Source: Vreelandella nanhaiensis
GTDB taxonomy: Bacteria; Pseudomonadota; Gammaproteobacteria; Pseudomonadales; Halomonadaceae
Reading direction: 5' to 3'
Assembly (NCBI RefSeq): GCF_003990185.1
Contig: NZ_RZHF01000006.1
Span: 217,027 to 281,026 of the forward strand
DNA: 64,000 bases
The notes beneath the pieces were generated by a model. That model was not told the DNA's origin. It did not search any database and was given only the letters and a program-made list of their open reading frames with translations. Made by a program: the position numbers and the translations under genes. Shown one piece after another: positions 1 through 7,972 of this stretch. Every line of letters begins with the position of its first letter. Position 1 is the first letter of the stretch.

Positions 1-155
1 GCAGCTTCAATGCCCGCCTAAAACGCCTAAACTTTATTCTATACCGCCCTTCTATACCGCCCTTTTTATCTGTCCTTGCATTCAATCTTATTGACGTAGC
101 CCCACCCGATTGCCGCCTTCAGCGCCGTCTTCACCCTATGTCTAACCCGCATCTA
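1..155. other. Non-coding leader at the window edge
   Basis: AT-rich sequence with no open frame that I can support on either strand. It contains a tandem partial repeat of a short pyrimidine-rich phrase near positions 40-65 (ttctataccgccc occurs twice in succession). Any gene upstream lies outside the window. Confidence 0.5.
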
Positions 156-184
156 TTGACCTATATATCGTAAACCTCTATTTG
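156..184 (+). promoter_or_regulatory. Candidate sigma-70 promoter of the malonate operon
   Basis: TTGACC at 156-161 is followed after 17 bases by TATTTG at 179-184. The -35 element is good and the -10 is weak. The position, about 85 bases before the first gene of the malonate operon, and the overlap of the -10 with a perfect palindrome support a regulated promoter. This is a reading by eye only. Confidence 0.4.
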
Positions 185-197
185 TTATATATAACAA
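182..197. promoter_or_regulatory. 16-bp perfect palindrome, likely operator for malonate genes
   Basis: TTGTTATATATAACAA is a perfect 16-bp inverted repeat. Its outer TTGT...ACAA matches the half-sites used by FCD-type GntR regulators, the family to which MatR, the malonate regulator of rhizobia, belongs. It overlaps the candidate -10 element, as expected for a repressor site. No matR-like gene lies beside it in the window, so the cognate protein is unknown. Confidence 0.5.
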
Positions 198-270
198 CGC
201 ATCTGATAAATCTCTCTAGCATCATAAAGCGTGCGCTGCTAGGGAACCGTCCATCCAGAGGTCGATGTGC

Positions 271-1620
271 ATGAATATGAACATGACGTTTCTTCAAGGA
301 CTACTCTCCAGCATCAGCACACGTACTCGCCTATTGGGCAACGCCTCGAACGCCGTGCAAGGGAGCGATGCGCATCTGCATGCTCTCGCCTCCGCCTGCG
401 AAACACTGATGCAACGTGGAGGGGAAGCCTCTCAGATAATGACCGCACAGCGCGCCCTGACCCATTATCAGCAGTTGGAACCAGAAGAGCGCCAAGCCTT
501 TTTCAAACTGCTCGCCGATGAGTATGCCGCCGAGCCGCAAGCCATTCACGCCGCCTATCAGGCCTACTGCGAGTCTGAAGATAACGCGGCGCTTGAGAAA
601 CTGTTCAATGCCTGTGAACCACGCCGCCAGGATTTATTGCGTCGCTTGAATCTTTGCCCAGGCGGTACCTTCGAGCTGGTAAAAATGCGCGCCGACTTGC
701 TCAAGCAGCTGCGTCATGCTCCTGATCTTGCCGCACTGAATAGCGATTTTTCTCATTTATTCAACTCCTGGTTCAATCGGGGCTTTCTGGTGCTGGAAAG
801 CATTGACTGGAACACACCCGCTGCCGTGCTGGAAAAGCTGATCCAATACGAAGCAGTGCATGCCATCAGCGACTGGCGCGACCTGCGTCGTCGGCTGGAC
901 CCCGAAGATCGTCGCTGCTATGCCTTTTTCCACCCGGCGACCGGAGATGAACCGCTTATCTTTGTGGAAGTGGCGCTATGCAAAGGCATCCCCGACAACG
1001 TTCAGCGCATTCTGGAGCACGGTGAAGAAGTGCCCATGGATGAGGCCGATACCGCAGTGTTTTACAGCATCAGCAACTGCCAGGCGGGACTCAAGGGCGT
1101 GTCGTTCGGCAACTTTCTGATCAAGCAGGTGGTGCAGGAGCTAAGCCGCGAGCTTCCCCAGCTCAAGAACTTCGTCACGCTTTCACCGGTACCGGGCTTT
1201 GCCGACTGGCTTGCCGAGCAGCGCACCTCTCAGTCAGTAACCCTTTCCCAACCGCTGCAGACCTTTCTCGAGTCAGGCGAAAGCAGTGGCCTTCCGGCCG
1301 CCGTGCACAAGGAATTCATGCGCCTGGCGGCTCACTACCTGGTGGAGGCCAAGCACCGCAGCGGTCAGCCGCTCAATCCTGTTGCGCGTTTTCATCTAGG
1401 CAACGGCGCCAGCCTCCACCGGCTCAACTGGCTGGGGGATATCTCATCCAAAGGCATGCAGCAAGCGCACGGACTGATGGTCAACTATCTCTATCAACTT
1501 GATCGTATTGAACAAAACCATGAAGCCTACACCCGCAATTACAGCGTGGTATGTGCCAATGATATTCGCCGCCTGGCAGGCCAGGCCGACCAGTACTTTA
1601 GTACCGAAGCGAACGCTTAG
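271..1620 (+). CDS. matA: Malonyl-CoA decarboxylase
   Basis: Converts malonyl-CoA to acetyl-CoA and CO2, the second step of malonate use after MatB makes the CoA ester. The protein has the helical N-terminal oligomerisation half (about residues 1-160) and the GNAT-like catalytic half. It shows the family stretches FHPATGDEPLIFVEVAL, FYSISNCQAGLKGVSFGNFL and the LSPVPGF motif that precedes the active-site region. About 449 residues is typical for the bacterial enzyme. Three in-frame ATGs cluster at 265, 271 and 277. The AGAGG at 257-261 is correctly spaced only from the later ones, so I favour 271 over 265. It heads an operon with matB and madLM. Confidence 0.93.
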   Translation: MNMNMTFLQGLLSSISTRTRLLGNASNAVQGSDAHLHALASACETLMQRGGEASQIMTAQRALTHYQQLEPEERQAFFKLLADEYAAEPQAIHAAYQAYCESEDNAALEKLFNACEPRRQDLLRRLNLCPGGTFELVKMRADLLKQLRHAPDLAALNSDFSHLFNSWFNRGFLVLESIDWNTPAAVLEKLIQYEAVHAISDWRDLRRRLDPEDRRCYAFFHPATGDEPLIFVEVALCKGIPDNVQRILEHGEEVPMDEADTAVFYSISNCQAGLKGVSFGNFLIKQVVQELSRELPQLKNFVTLSPVPGFADWLAEQRTSQSVTLSQPLQTFLESGESSGLPAAVHKEFMRLAAHYLVEAKHRSGQPLNPVARFHLGNGASLHRLNWLGDISSKGMQQAHGLMVNYLYQLDRIEQNHEAYTRNYSVVCANDIRRLAGQADQYFSTEANA

Positions 1621-1655
1621 TCGTTACTGCGTTTGTAAAATAATAAGGAATTGTT

Positions 1656-3197
1656 ATGAACCATAATCTCTATCTGCAGTTCTACCCGCATTTTGAACGC
1701 CAGCCCAACAAGGTATTGATGGATACCCTGGACGGTCAACGCTACCGGTATGCCGACGTGCTCGCTACCAGCCGCAAAATGGCCAGTGTTTTGCTTGAAT
1801 TGGGCGTTTCCCCCGGCGACCGGGTTGCCGTGCAAGTTGATAAGAGTCCTGAAATTGTCATGCTGTATCTTGCCTGCCTACAGGTAGGCGCGGTCTATCT
1901 GCCGCTCAATACGGCATATACAGACAGCGAAATTGGCTATTTTCTACAAGATGCCGAGCCTCACCTTTACGTCTGTCGGCCACAGGTACTTACAGAGGCC
2001 AAACACAATGCGGGCGCGTCCAGCGTGGCCCAAGTGGAAAGCCTTGGCACTCAGGCCGACGGCAGCTTGATGGACAAAGTCGTAAGCGCCCAGGAAATGG
2101 AAACGGTCTGTGAGGTGGGCGAAGACGACCTGGCAGCGATTTTGTATACCTCCGGCACTACCGGACGTTCCAAGGGCGCCATGCTCAGCCATAAGAACCT
2201 GGCTTCCAACAGCCGGGCGCTGAGCGAGGCATGGCACTATACCGAGCAGGACCATCTGATTCACGCGCTGCCGATTTTCCATACCCACGGTCTGTTTGTG
2301 GCATGCAACATCACGTTGATCAACGGTGCTTCAATGACGTTCCTGCCCAAACTGGACGTTGACGAACTGCTGGATCTCATGCCCCATGCTACCGTGCTGA
2401 TGGGCGTGCCCACTTTCTATACCCGCCTGCTTGCCTCCGAGCGCCTGAACCGCGAGGTGGTTGCCAATATGCGCCTGTTCATTTCCGGCTCGGCGCCGCT
2501 GCTGGCCGAGACTCACGAGGCGTTCGAAGCACGTACCGGTCATGCCATCCTCGAGCGCTACGGCATGACCGAAACCAACATGAACACCTCCAACCCCTAC
2601 GACGGCAAGCGCCGCCCGGGCACGGTGGGCTTACCGCTTCCCGGGGTGGAAGTACGTATTGCGGATCGTGAAAGTGGTAAAGAAGTTGCCCAGGGCGAAA
2701 CCGGTATGGTCGAGATGCGCGGGCCCAACGTGTTTCAAGGTTACTGGCGCATGCCCGAAAAAACCCAAGCCGAATTCCGCGACGACGGCTTTTTCATTAC
2801 TGGCGATCTGGGCCTTATTGACGAACATGGCTATCTGAATATAGTGGGTCGCGACAAGGATCTGGTGATCTCCGGTGGCTATAACGTTTATCCCAAGGAG
2901 GTAGAGCAGTTGATCGACGAGCTGCCGGGCGTGGTCGAGTCTGCGGTCATCGGCGTGCCCCATACCGACCTTGGCGAAGGCGTGGTCGCAGTGGTGGTAC
3001 CTGCTGCGTCTAAAGGCGTAACGGAAGCCCAGGTACTGGCCGCACTCAAAGATCAGCTCGCCCGCTATAAACAGCCCAAGCGGGTCTTCTTTGCCGATGC
3101 CCTGCCGCGTAACGTCATGGGCAAGGTGCAGAAGAACCAGCTGCGCAGTACCTATACGGATACCTTCAAAACACAACCGGCCACTGCCAGCGCGTGA
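1656..3197 (+). CDS. matB: Malonyl-CoA synthetase MatB
   Basis: ATP-dependent ligase joining malonate to CoA through a malonyl-adenylate. It belongs to the ANL superfamily: P-loop ILYTSGTTGRSKG near residue 165, GxTE motif as YGMTETNMN near residue 305, hinge region GRDKDLVISGGYNVYP near 407, and the C-terminal catalytic lysine in PRNVMGKVQKNQL. The length of 513 residues is normal. An AAGGAA ribosome site precedes the ATG. It lies 35 bases after malonyl-CoA decarboxylase, so the pair takes cytosolic malonate to acetyl-CoA. The alternative, another short dicarboxyl-CoA ligase, is made unlikely by the decarboxylase and MadLM neighbours. Confidence 0.93.
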   Translation: MNHNLYLQFYPHFERQPNKVLMDTLDGQRYRYADVLATSRKMASVLLELGVSPGDRVAVQVDKSPEIVMLYLACLQVGAVYLPLNTAYTDSEIGYFLQDAEPHLYVCRPQVLTEAKHNAGASSVAQVESLGTQADGSLMDKVVSAQEMETVCEVGEDDLAAILYTSGTTGRSKGAMLSHKNLASNSRALSEAWHYTEQDHLIHALPIFHTHGLFVACNITLINGASMTFLPKLDVDELLDLMPHATVLMGVPTFYTRLLASERLNREVVANMRLFISGSAPLLAETHEAFEARTGHAILERYGMTETNMNTSNPYDGKRRPGTVGLPLPGVEVRIADRESGKEVAQGETGMVEMRGPNVFQGYWRMPEKTQAEFRDDGFFITGDLGLIDEHGYLNIVGRDKDLVISGGYNVYPKEVEQLIDELPGVVESAVIGVPHTDLGEGVVAVVVPAASKGVTEAQVLAALKDQLARYKQPKRVFFADALPRNVMGKVQKNQLRSTYTDTFKTQPATASA

Positions 3198-3206
3198 TCA
3201 AACGTG

Positions 3207-3239
3207 CGCCGCAGGCAAGGCACGAGCCTGCCTGCGGCG
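3207..3239 (+). other. Intercistronic hairpin between matB and madL
   Basis: CGCCGCAGGCA (3207-3217) pairs with TGCCTGCGGCG (3229-3239). The intervening bases can form a further AGGC/GCCT stem, giving a long hairpin with at most one bulge. No T-tract follows, so it is more likely an mRNA-stabilising or partial attenuation element within the operon than a full terminator. Confidence 0.5.
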
Positions 3240-3288
3240 TACCATCGAACTAGACCACTTCCAACAACGATAATACAGGAAGGTTGCC

Positions 3289-3768
3289 ATGGTAATTTAC
3301 GGTGTTGCTCTTTTGGCCGGCTGCATGCTGGTGGGCCTGTGGGCCGGTGATGTGTTAGGCATACTGCTCGGTGTGGACTCCAACGTAGGCGGCGTGGGCA
3401 TTGCAATGCTGATGCTGATTTTTCTGGGCGGTTATCTGATGGACAAGAACAAGATGCCTGCCAGTACCGAAGACGGCATCAAGTTCTGGAATGGCATGTA
3501 TATTCCTATCGTGGTGGCCATGGCCGCAAGTCAAGATGTGGCGGCGGCGTTTGATGGCGGCATGATTGCCCTGCTGGCAGCCCTTTTGGCGGTCATCGTA
3601 AGCTTTGCCCTGATCCCTTTTCTCAATCGGCTCGGCCGCGCCAACCCAGCTGAAAAGAAAGTCAGCGAAACCAAGGGCATCGTGCCCGTACCGTCACAAG
3701 GCGCTAAAAAATCCTTGACCGCCTCATCGCCTTCTCATGTCAGCGCTCGCGCGCGTCATGCCCGCTAA
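3289..3768 (+). CDS. madL: Malonate transporter subunit MadL
   Basis: Small membrane subunit of the two-component Na+-dependent malonate carrier known from Malonomonas rubra. The first 125 residues carry four hydrophobic segments with the MadL-typical LLGVDSNVGGVGIAMLMLI and GGYLMDKNK stretches. The last 35 residues are a polar, Ser/Arg-rich tail that is longer than I expect for the family and may be poorly conserved. The start has a strong AGGAAGG site at the right distance. It is followed after 15 bases by madM, and the two products work as a pair in the inner membrane. Confidence 0.92.
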   Translation: MVIYGVALLAGCMLVGLWAGDVLGILLGVDSNVGGVGIAMLMLIFLGGYLMDKNKMPASTEDGIKFWNGMYIPIVVAMAASQDVAAAFDGGMIALLAALLAVIVSFALIPFLNRLGRANPAEKKVSETKGIVPVPSQGAKKSLTASSPSHVSARARHAR

Positions 3769-3783
3769 CAAGAGGCCGCTATC

Positions 3784-4545
3784 ATGATTGAATCATTGGT
3801 TACGCAACTTGAAAAACAGCACCTGATCGCCGCTTTTGCCTTGGTGGGCGGTGCCATGTACATCTCCTATCTGGTCAGCGACAAACTGACCAAAGGGCGC
3901 GTTCACGGCTCGGCGATTGCCATTATGGTGGGATTGGCACTGGCTTATTTCGGCGGTATTTATACCGGTGGCAGTAAAGGGCTTGCCGATATCAGCCTGT
4001 TTGCCGGACTAGGCCTGATGGGCGGCGGTATGCTGCGCGATCTGGCGATTATTGCCACCGCCTATGGCGTTCGTTTTCAGGAAATTCGTGAAGCAGGCAT
4101 CAGTGGCATTATTGCGCTGTTTTTGGGGGTGATCGTGTCCTTTGTGGCAGGCGTTGCCGTGGCCTACGCGTTCGGCTATCGCGACCCGGCTTCCCTGACC
4201 ACCATCGGCGCCGGTACCGTTACCTATATCGTTGGCCCCATCGCGGGCGCTTCGATTGGTGCACCTTCCGATATCATCGCGCTCTCGATTGCCGCCGGCC
4301 TGTTCAAGTCGATCCTGGTGATGATTCTCACCCCGGTCGCCGCGCGGCACATCGGCCTGGACAACCCTCGTTCGGCGATGATCTTCGGCGGTTTGATGGG
4401 TACCACCAGCGGCGTCGCCGCCGGGCTTGCCGCCACCGACCCCAAGCTTGTGCCCTATGGCGCCATGACGGCTACCTTCTACACCGGCCTGGGCGCGCTA
4501 CTGGCCCCTTCGGTGCTCTATATTGCCGTACGTGCCGTGTTTTAA
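3784..4545 (+). CDS. madM: Malonate transporter subunit MadM
   Basis: Large membrane subunit of the MadLM malonate:Na+ symporter. It is 253 residues with about eight hydrophobic segments and the glycine-rich GLGLMGGGMLRDLAIIATAYG and FGGLMGTTSGVAAGLAATDPKL stretches typical of MadM. An AGAGG site precedes the ATG. It is the last gene of the malonate operon; the next gene is convergent and begins 16 bases later. Together with MatB and the decarboxylase this gives import, activation and decarboxylation. No malonate decarboxylase complex (mdc genes) is present. Confidence 0.93.
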   Translation: MIESLVTQLEKQHLIAAFALVGGAMYISYLVSDKLTKGRVHGSAIAIMVGLALAYFGGIYTGGSKGLADISLFAGLGLMGGGMLRDLAIIATAYGVRFQEIREAGISGIIALFLGVIVSFVAGVAVAYAFGYRDPASLTTIGAGTVTYIVGPIAGASIGAPSDIIALSIAAGLFKSILVMILTPVAARHIGLDNPRSAMIFGGLMGTTSGVAAGLAATDPKLVPYGAMTATFYTGLGALLAPSVLYIAVRAVF

Positions 4546-4560
4546 ACCTAGCTATATACC

Positions 4561-5448
4561 TTAAAGCGGCACTAGTGCCGCTTGCGCTTCACGGCGGAGG
4601 TGCTGGGTCAAACCTATCAATAAGCGGCCGCCGTTACGCCAGTAGTGCCAGTAAAGCGGTACATGGATGGCACGCCCGGGTATCAGCTCTACCAGCTTGC
4701 CTTGAGCCAATTCATCACGCACCTGCAGTTCCGGCACCATCCCCCAGCCGAGCCCGCTTTCAAGTAAACGTACAAAGCCTTCAGATGAAGGGCACAGGTG
4801 ATAGGCAAAGCTGCCTGTTATACCCAGCTCCGCTAAATAGCGGTGCTGAAGTTGGTCATCTTCGCCAAATACAACGGCAGGCGCCTGGGGCAGTAAGGTT
4901 TCATTAATGCCGTCAAAAAAACAGCGCGCCATAAAGGCCGGACTGGCTACCGCCAGATACGGCATGGCCCCTAAGGCCACACTATTGGCCCCTGCGACAG
5001 GGCGCTCGGCAGCACATACGCACCCTGCCACCTCCCCTGCCCGCATACGTTTTAATCCGACCTCCTGATCCTCGACGACCAGCTCCAGCAATACATTTTG
5101 ATGGGTGCAAAAACCACTCACCGCCGAGGGCCACCAGGTGGCTAGACTGTCTGCATTAATTGCCAGGCGCAGGCGCTCCGGCACCGCGTCATCCAATGCG
5201 GGCACTTGGCGCGTGAGATCACGCTCGAGTAAGCGCACCTGCTGTACATGGTTCAGCAACCGACGGCCTATTTCGGTGGGAGCGGGTGGCGTTGCGCGCA
5301 CTAACACCGGCTGGCCAATACGCGCTTCTAACAGTTTGACCCGCTGCGATACCGCCGACTGGGATAGCCCCAGTATATTCGCAGCACGCTCAAAACCGCC
5401 CTGTTCTACCACGGCGGCCAGGGCCGCCAACAATTTATAGTCGAGCAA
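4561..5448 (-). CDS. argP: LysR-type regulator, ArgP (IciA) type
   Basis: Transcription regulator with an N-terminal winged helix (residues about 1-60, with FERAANILGLSQSAVSQRVKLLE) and a periplasmic-binding-like effector domain. The sequence aligns well by eye with E. coli ArgP (AINADSLATWW, VEDQEVGLKRMRAGEVAG, PSSEGFVRLLESGLGWGMVP). It is divergent from a LysE/ArgO exporter gene, the standard arrangement in which ArgP with bound basic amino acid switches exporter expression. An upstream ATG exists at 5469. The TTG at 5448 is preceded by AAGGA with correct spacing and yields the usual LDYKLL beginning, so I prefer it. Confidence 0.88.
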   Translation of the reverse strand: MLDYKLLAALAAVVEQGGFERAANILGLSQSAVSQRVKLLEARIGQPVLVRATPPAPTEIGRRLLNHVQQVRLLERDLTRQVPALDDAVPERLRLAINADSLATWWPSAVSGFCTHQNVLLELVVEDQEVGLKRMRAGEVAGCVCAAERPVAGANSVALGAMPYLAVASPAFMARCFFDGINETLLPQAPAVVFGEDDQLQHRYLAELGITGSFAYHLCPSSEGFVRLLESGLGWGMVPELQVRDELAQGKLVELIPGRAIHVPLYWHYWRNGGRLLIGLTQHLRREAQAALVPL

Positions 5449-5568
5449 GCAGTTTTCCTTATAGGGCATCAGGAGTATTCGTTTTTCTTATGAAGTTGAT
5501 TCTAGCAAACTGCGTTTCTCTTGAGCGGCGTAACGCTCATTGAAAAGCTATTTATAGGGAGCGAAAGA

Positions 5569-6171
5569 ATGTGGCAAAGTTATAGCAATGGCCTGCTCAT
5601 GGCCATTGGATTAATCATGGCGATTGGCGCACAAAACGCTTTCGTTTTATCGCAAAGCTTGCGACGCGAGCATCATGTAGCGGTCGCGTTACTATGTATT
5701 CTATGTGATGCGACGCTAATAACTGCGGGTGTATTTGGTCTGGCAAGTATATTAACCCAAAGCCCCTTTCTGCTTGCCATTGCACGTTGGGGCGGTATTG
5801 CGTTTTTACTTTGGTATGGCAGCCAGGCGTTATATCGCGTCTGCCGCCCTCAAGCACTTCAAGCTACCAGCACCTCGTCCCGCTCGTTAAGCGCCGTGCT
5901 GCTGGCCGCGCTGGCTGTCACGCTGCTTAACCCCCATGTCTACCTGGATACCGTATTGTTGATTGGCTCACTCGGTGCCCAGCAGCCGATGCCTGGCGTC
6001 TACGCCTTGGGGGCTACCAGCGGCTCGCTTATATGGTTCAGCGCTCTGGCCTTGGGTGGCGCCAGTCTTGCTCCCTGGCTTGCCCGCCCGCTTACTTGGC
6101 GTCTGATTGATATCGTTGTAGCCCTCATGATGTTTTTCATTGCTCTTCAGCTGCTTATGGGTATCTTATAA
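5569..6171 (+). CDS. argO: LysE/ArgO family amino-acid exporter
   Basis: Inner-membrane exporter of basic amino acids (L-arginine or L-lysine) of the LysE family. It is about 200 residues with six hydrophobic segments and the family hallmarks GLIMAIGAQNAFVLSQSLRR near the N-terminus and LLNPHVYLDTVLLIG in the middle. A TTG 48 bases upstream is in frame, but the ATG at 5569 has an AGGGA site at good distance and gives the usual N-terminus. It is divergent from the argP-like gene, which presumably controls it. Substrate choice between arginine and lysine cannot be settled from sequence. Confidence 0.88.
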   Translation: MWQSYSNGLLMAIGLIMAIGAQNAFVLSQSLRREHHVAVALLCILCDATLITAGVFGLASILTQSPFLLAIARWGGIAFLLWYGSQALYRVCRPQALQATSTSSRSLSAVLLAALAVTLLNPHVYLDTVLLIGSLGAQQPMPGVYALGATSGSLIWFSALALGGASLAPWLARPLTWRLIDIVVALMMFFIALQLLMGIL

Positions 6172-6377
6172 CTTTCTGCTACTCTTTATATACTGATTAA
6201 TATTAACCTTAATCAAGTTTCATTTGCTTATTTCAGTAATAAGTAAATGAACAAATGGCGCCTGCCCTAGAAGCTTAACTTACATAAATTTGTCCTGTGT
6301 AAATTCCCTGCTAGCTTTAAAGGGCTGAAGACGTTTATTACGGATGATCCTTTTATTAATCAAGCAGGAGTAACACG

Positions 6378-6869
6378 ATGGTTATTAAAAACGCCAAGGA
6401 GCTTTTCACCCACCTTCTTTCTGATACAAATAATGCTGAAAAGCAAATTACAAAGGCATTACCCAAACTGGCTCGGGCAGCTGATGACCCTCAACTGGCT
6501 GAGGCGTTCAAACATCACCTGGAAGAAACTCAAGGCCAGTTGGAAAGACTTGAAAAGGTAGCCGACAGCCTTCCCGATATCCGTATCAAGCGCATGAAGT
6601 GCCATGCAATGGAGGGCCTGATCGAAGAGGGCCAGGAACTGATTGATGCGACCGAAAAAGGTCCGGTGCGTGATGCTGGTCTGATTGGCGCTGCGCAAAA
6701 AGTGGAGCATTATGAAATAGCCACTTACGGCACACTCTGTGCGCTTGCCGAGCAGTTAGGCTTTACCGAAGCGAAAAACCTTCTAGCTGAAACGCTTAAA
6801 GAAGAAAAAAGTACCGATGATAAGCTCACCCAACTGGCTGAAACGCTTGTTAACAAGAAAGCGGGCTAA
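6378..6869 (+). CDS. YciF-like ferritin-fold protein (DUF892)
   Basis: A 163-residue protein of the DUF892 (YciE/YciF) family, a four-helix bundle related to ferritin and rubrerythrin. Acidic and histidine residues that could form a di-metal site are visible (HHLEETQGQLERLE near 48, VEHYEIATYGTL near 111). Members are stress-induced in enterobacteria, but the reaction is not established. An AGGAG site lies at the right distance before the ATG. It stands alone: about 200 bases of AT-rich sequence lie before it and over 600 non-coding bases after it. Confidence 0.85.
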   Translation: MVIKNAKELFTHLLSDTNNAEKQITKALPKLARAADDPQLAEAFKHHLEETQGQLERLEKVADSLPDIRIKRMKCHAMEGLIEEGQELIDATEKGPVRDAGLIGAAQKVEHYEIATYGTLCALAEQLGFTEAKNLLAETLKEEKSTDDKLTQLAETLVNKKAG

Positions 6870-7504
6870 CACCTACTTGGCAAAGTAGCCATCAATGGCT
6901 AGGCCGTATTGGAAGTGCTTTATTAAATGACCCGTTCATTACATATAGCAATCCAATACGGCCAACTTCGTTGTAAAACAGCAAGGTCGTTACGTTAAGT
7001 GGCCAACACTAAATCGTTGTCTAATATTTTTAACTTTCGCATTGCATTTTAACGAATGACATAAATTATCTTTTATTGCCAATACTTTCCTTAAATCTCC
7101 TTTTCCATGCTCAATCAGGTTCCTGTGTCATTAGGGCGCTGAACCTACGCAGGAGTTGCCGGACTTTGACTGACAAATCGACGAACTTATCTGCCTAGTC
7201 AGCAATCCCTAGCGATTACTGGCCAGCGAACCACTTAATGCCCCGGCACTGGCTCTTCCTGTCAAATGTTGTGCTCTGCCCTATCTGGCGAAGAACGCCA
7301 ACGTGTAATGCTGCAGTACCTTTTCTCACCCTAGCGTCTTAAAACGATTTAACCGCACTTTTCCCAGCATCATTATTCTTAGATTGGGTAGTATGCTGGA
7401 GACGCTTCCAAGCCAAGCGTCTTTGCTTAGGGCAATAATACTCATTAAAACTATCGTCTTGCTCTGTTATAGCCATTGGTGGCCGCTCATGAGAAGCTCT
7501 ATTA
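6870..7504. other. 635-base gap without a confident gene
   Basis: The left part carries a 12-bp inverted repeat (listed separately). The right part (about 7130-7330) is more GC-rich and reads in places like decayed coding sequence. For example, one plus-strand frame ends LSGEERQRVMLQYLFSP before a stop near 7333, while a neighbouring frame carries LASEPLNAPALALP. I could not name a parent gene. A 62-codon minus-strand frame at 7339-7527 has no support and overlaps the next gene. Confidence 0.4.
6902..6963. repeat. 12-bp inverted repeat, 38-base spacer
   Basis: GGCCGTATTGGA (6902-6913) is matched perfectly by TCCAATACGGCC (6952-6963). The spacer is AT-rich and there is no T-tract, so it is not a typical terminator. 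It could be a small palindromic repeat or the ends of a decayed mobile element. No transposase sequence lies between or beside the arms. Confidence 0.45.
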
Positions 7505-7936
7505 ATGAAAGAGAAAACGTCCGTCAACGTGCCGCCTGAGCAGGGTCTTCAAAACCAGCCAATGACGCTAACGCGTGCTTTATGGGTGGGCATGGCAGCG
7601 CTGAGCTTTGGCATAGGCGTGCTGGGCATATTTCTTCCGTTACTACCCACCACCGAGTTTATGCTGGGGGCCGTTTATTGCGCTTCAAAAGGATCGCCGC
7701 GCTTTGAGTCCTGGATCCGCTCGCGACGCTATGTCGGGCCACTGATCAAGAACTGGGAGTGCGAGCGAGCGATCTCACGGCGCGCCAAATTTGTTGCCGT
7801 AAGCATGATTAGCGCAAGCGCGCTATTTATTCTGCTGCATCTGAGTAATAGCTGGTTACGGTGGAGTCTTATCGCACTATTGATAGGCGTGGCAATATGG
7901 CTAATCACACGGCCGGAACCTACGCTAAACGACTAA
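7505..7936 (+). CDS. YbaN-like inner-membrane protein (DUF454)
   Basis: A 143-residue protein of the DUF454 family, with three hydrophobic segments (about residues 24-50, 98-115 and 120-136). It has the signature LGIFLPLLPTTEFMLGAVYCASKGSPRFESW followed by a basic loop (RSRRYVGPLIKNWE). The function of the family is unknown; E. coli YbaN is a member. It is convergent with the chemoreceptor gene on the minus strand and has no evident operon partner. Confidence 0.85.
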   Translation: MKEKTSVNVPPEQGLQNQPMTLTRALWVGMAALSFGIGVLGIFLPLLPTTEFMLGAVYCASKGSPRFESWIRSRRYVGPLIKNWECERAISRRAKFVAVSMISASALFILLHLSNSWLRWSLIALLIGVAIWLITRPEPTLND

Positions 7937-7972
7937 CGTATACGTGGAACCGGCCGTTGAACTCAACGCTTG

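Noticed and set aside
2631..3176. Long minus-strand frame inside matB
   Set aside because: Shadow of matB; the plus-strand frame has complete family motifs and the antisense product has none.
7339..7527. Minus-strand frame of 62 codons
   Set aside because: Overlaps the start of the YbaN-like gene, no ribosome site, no recognisable motif.
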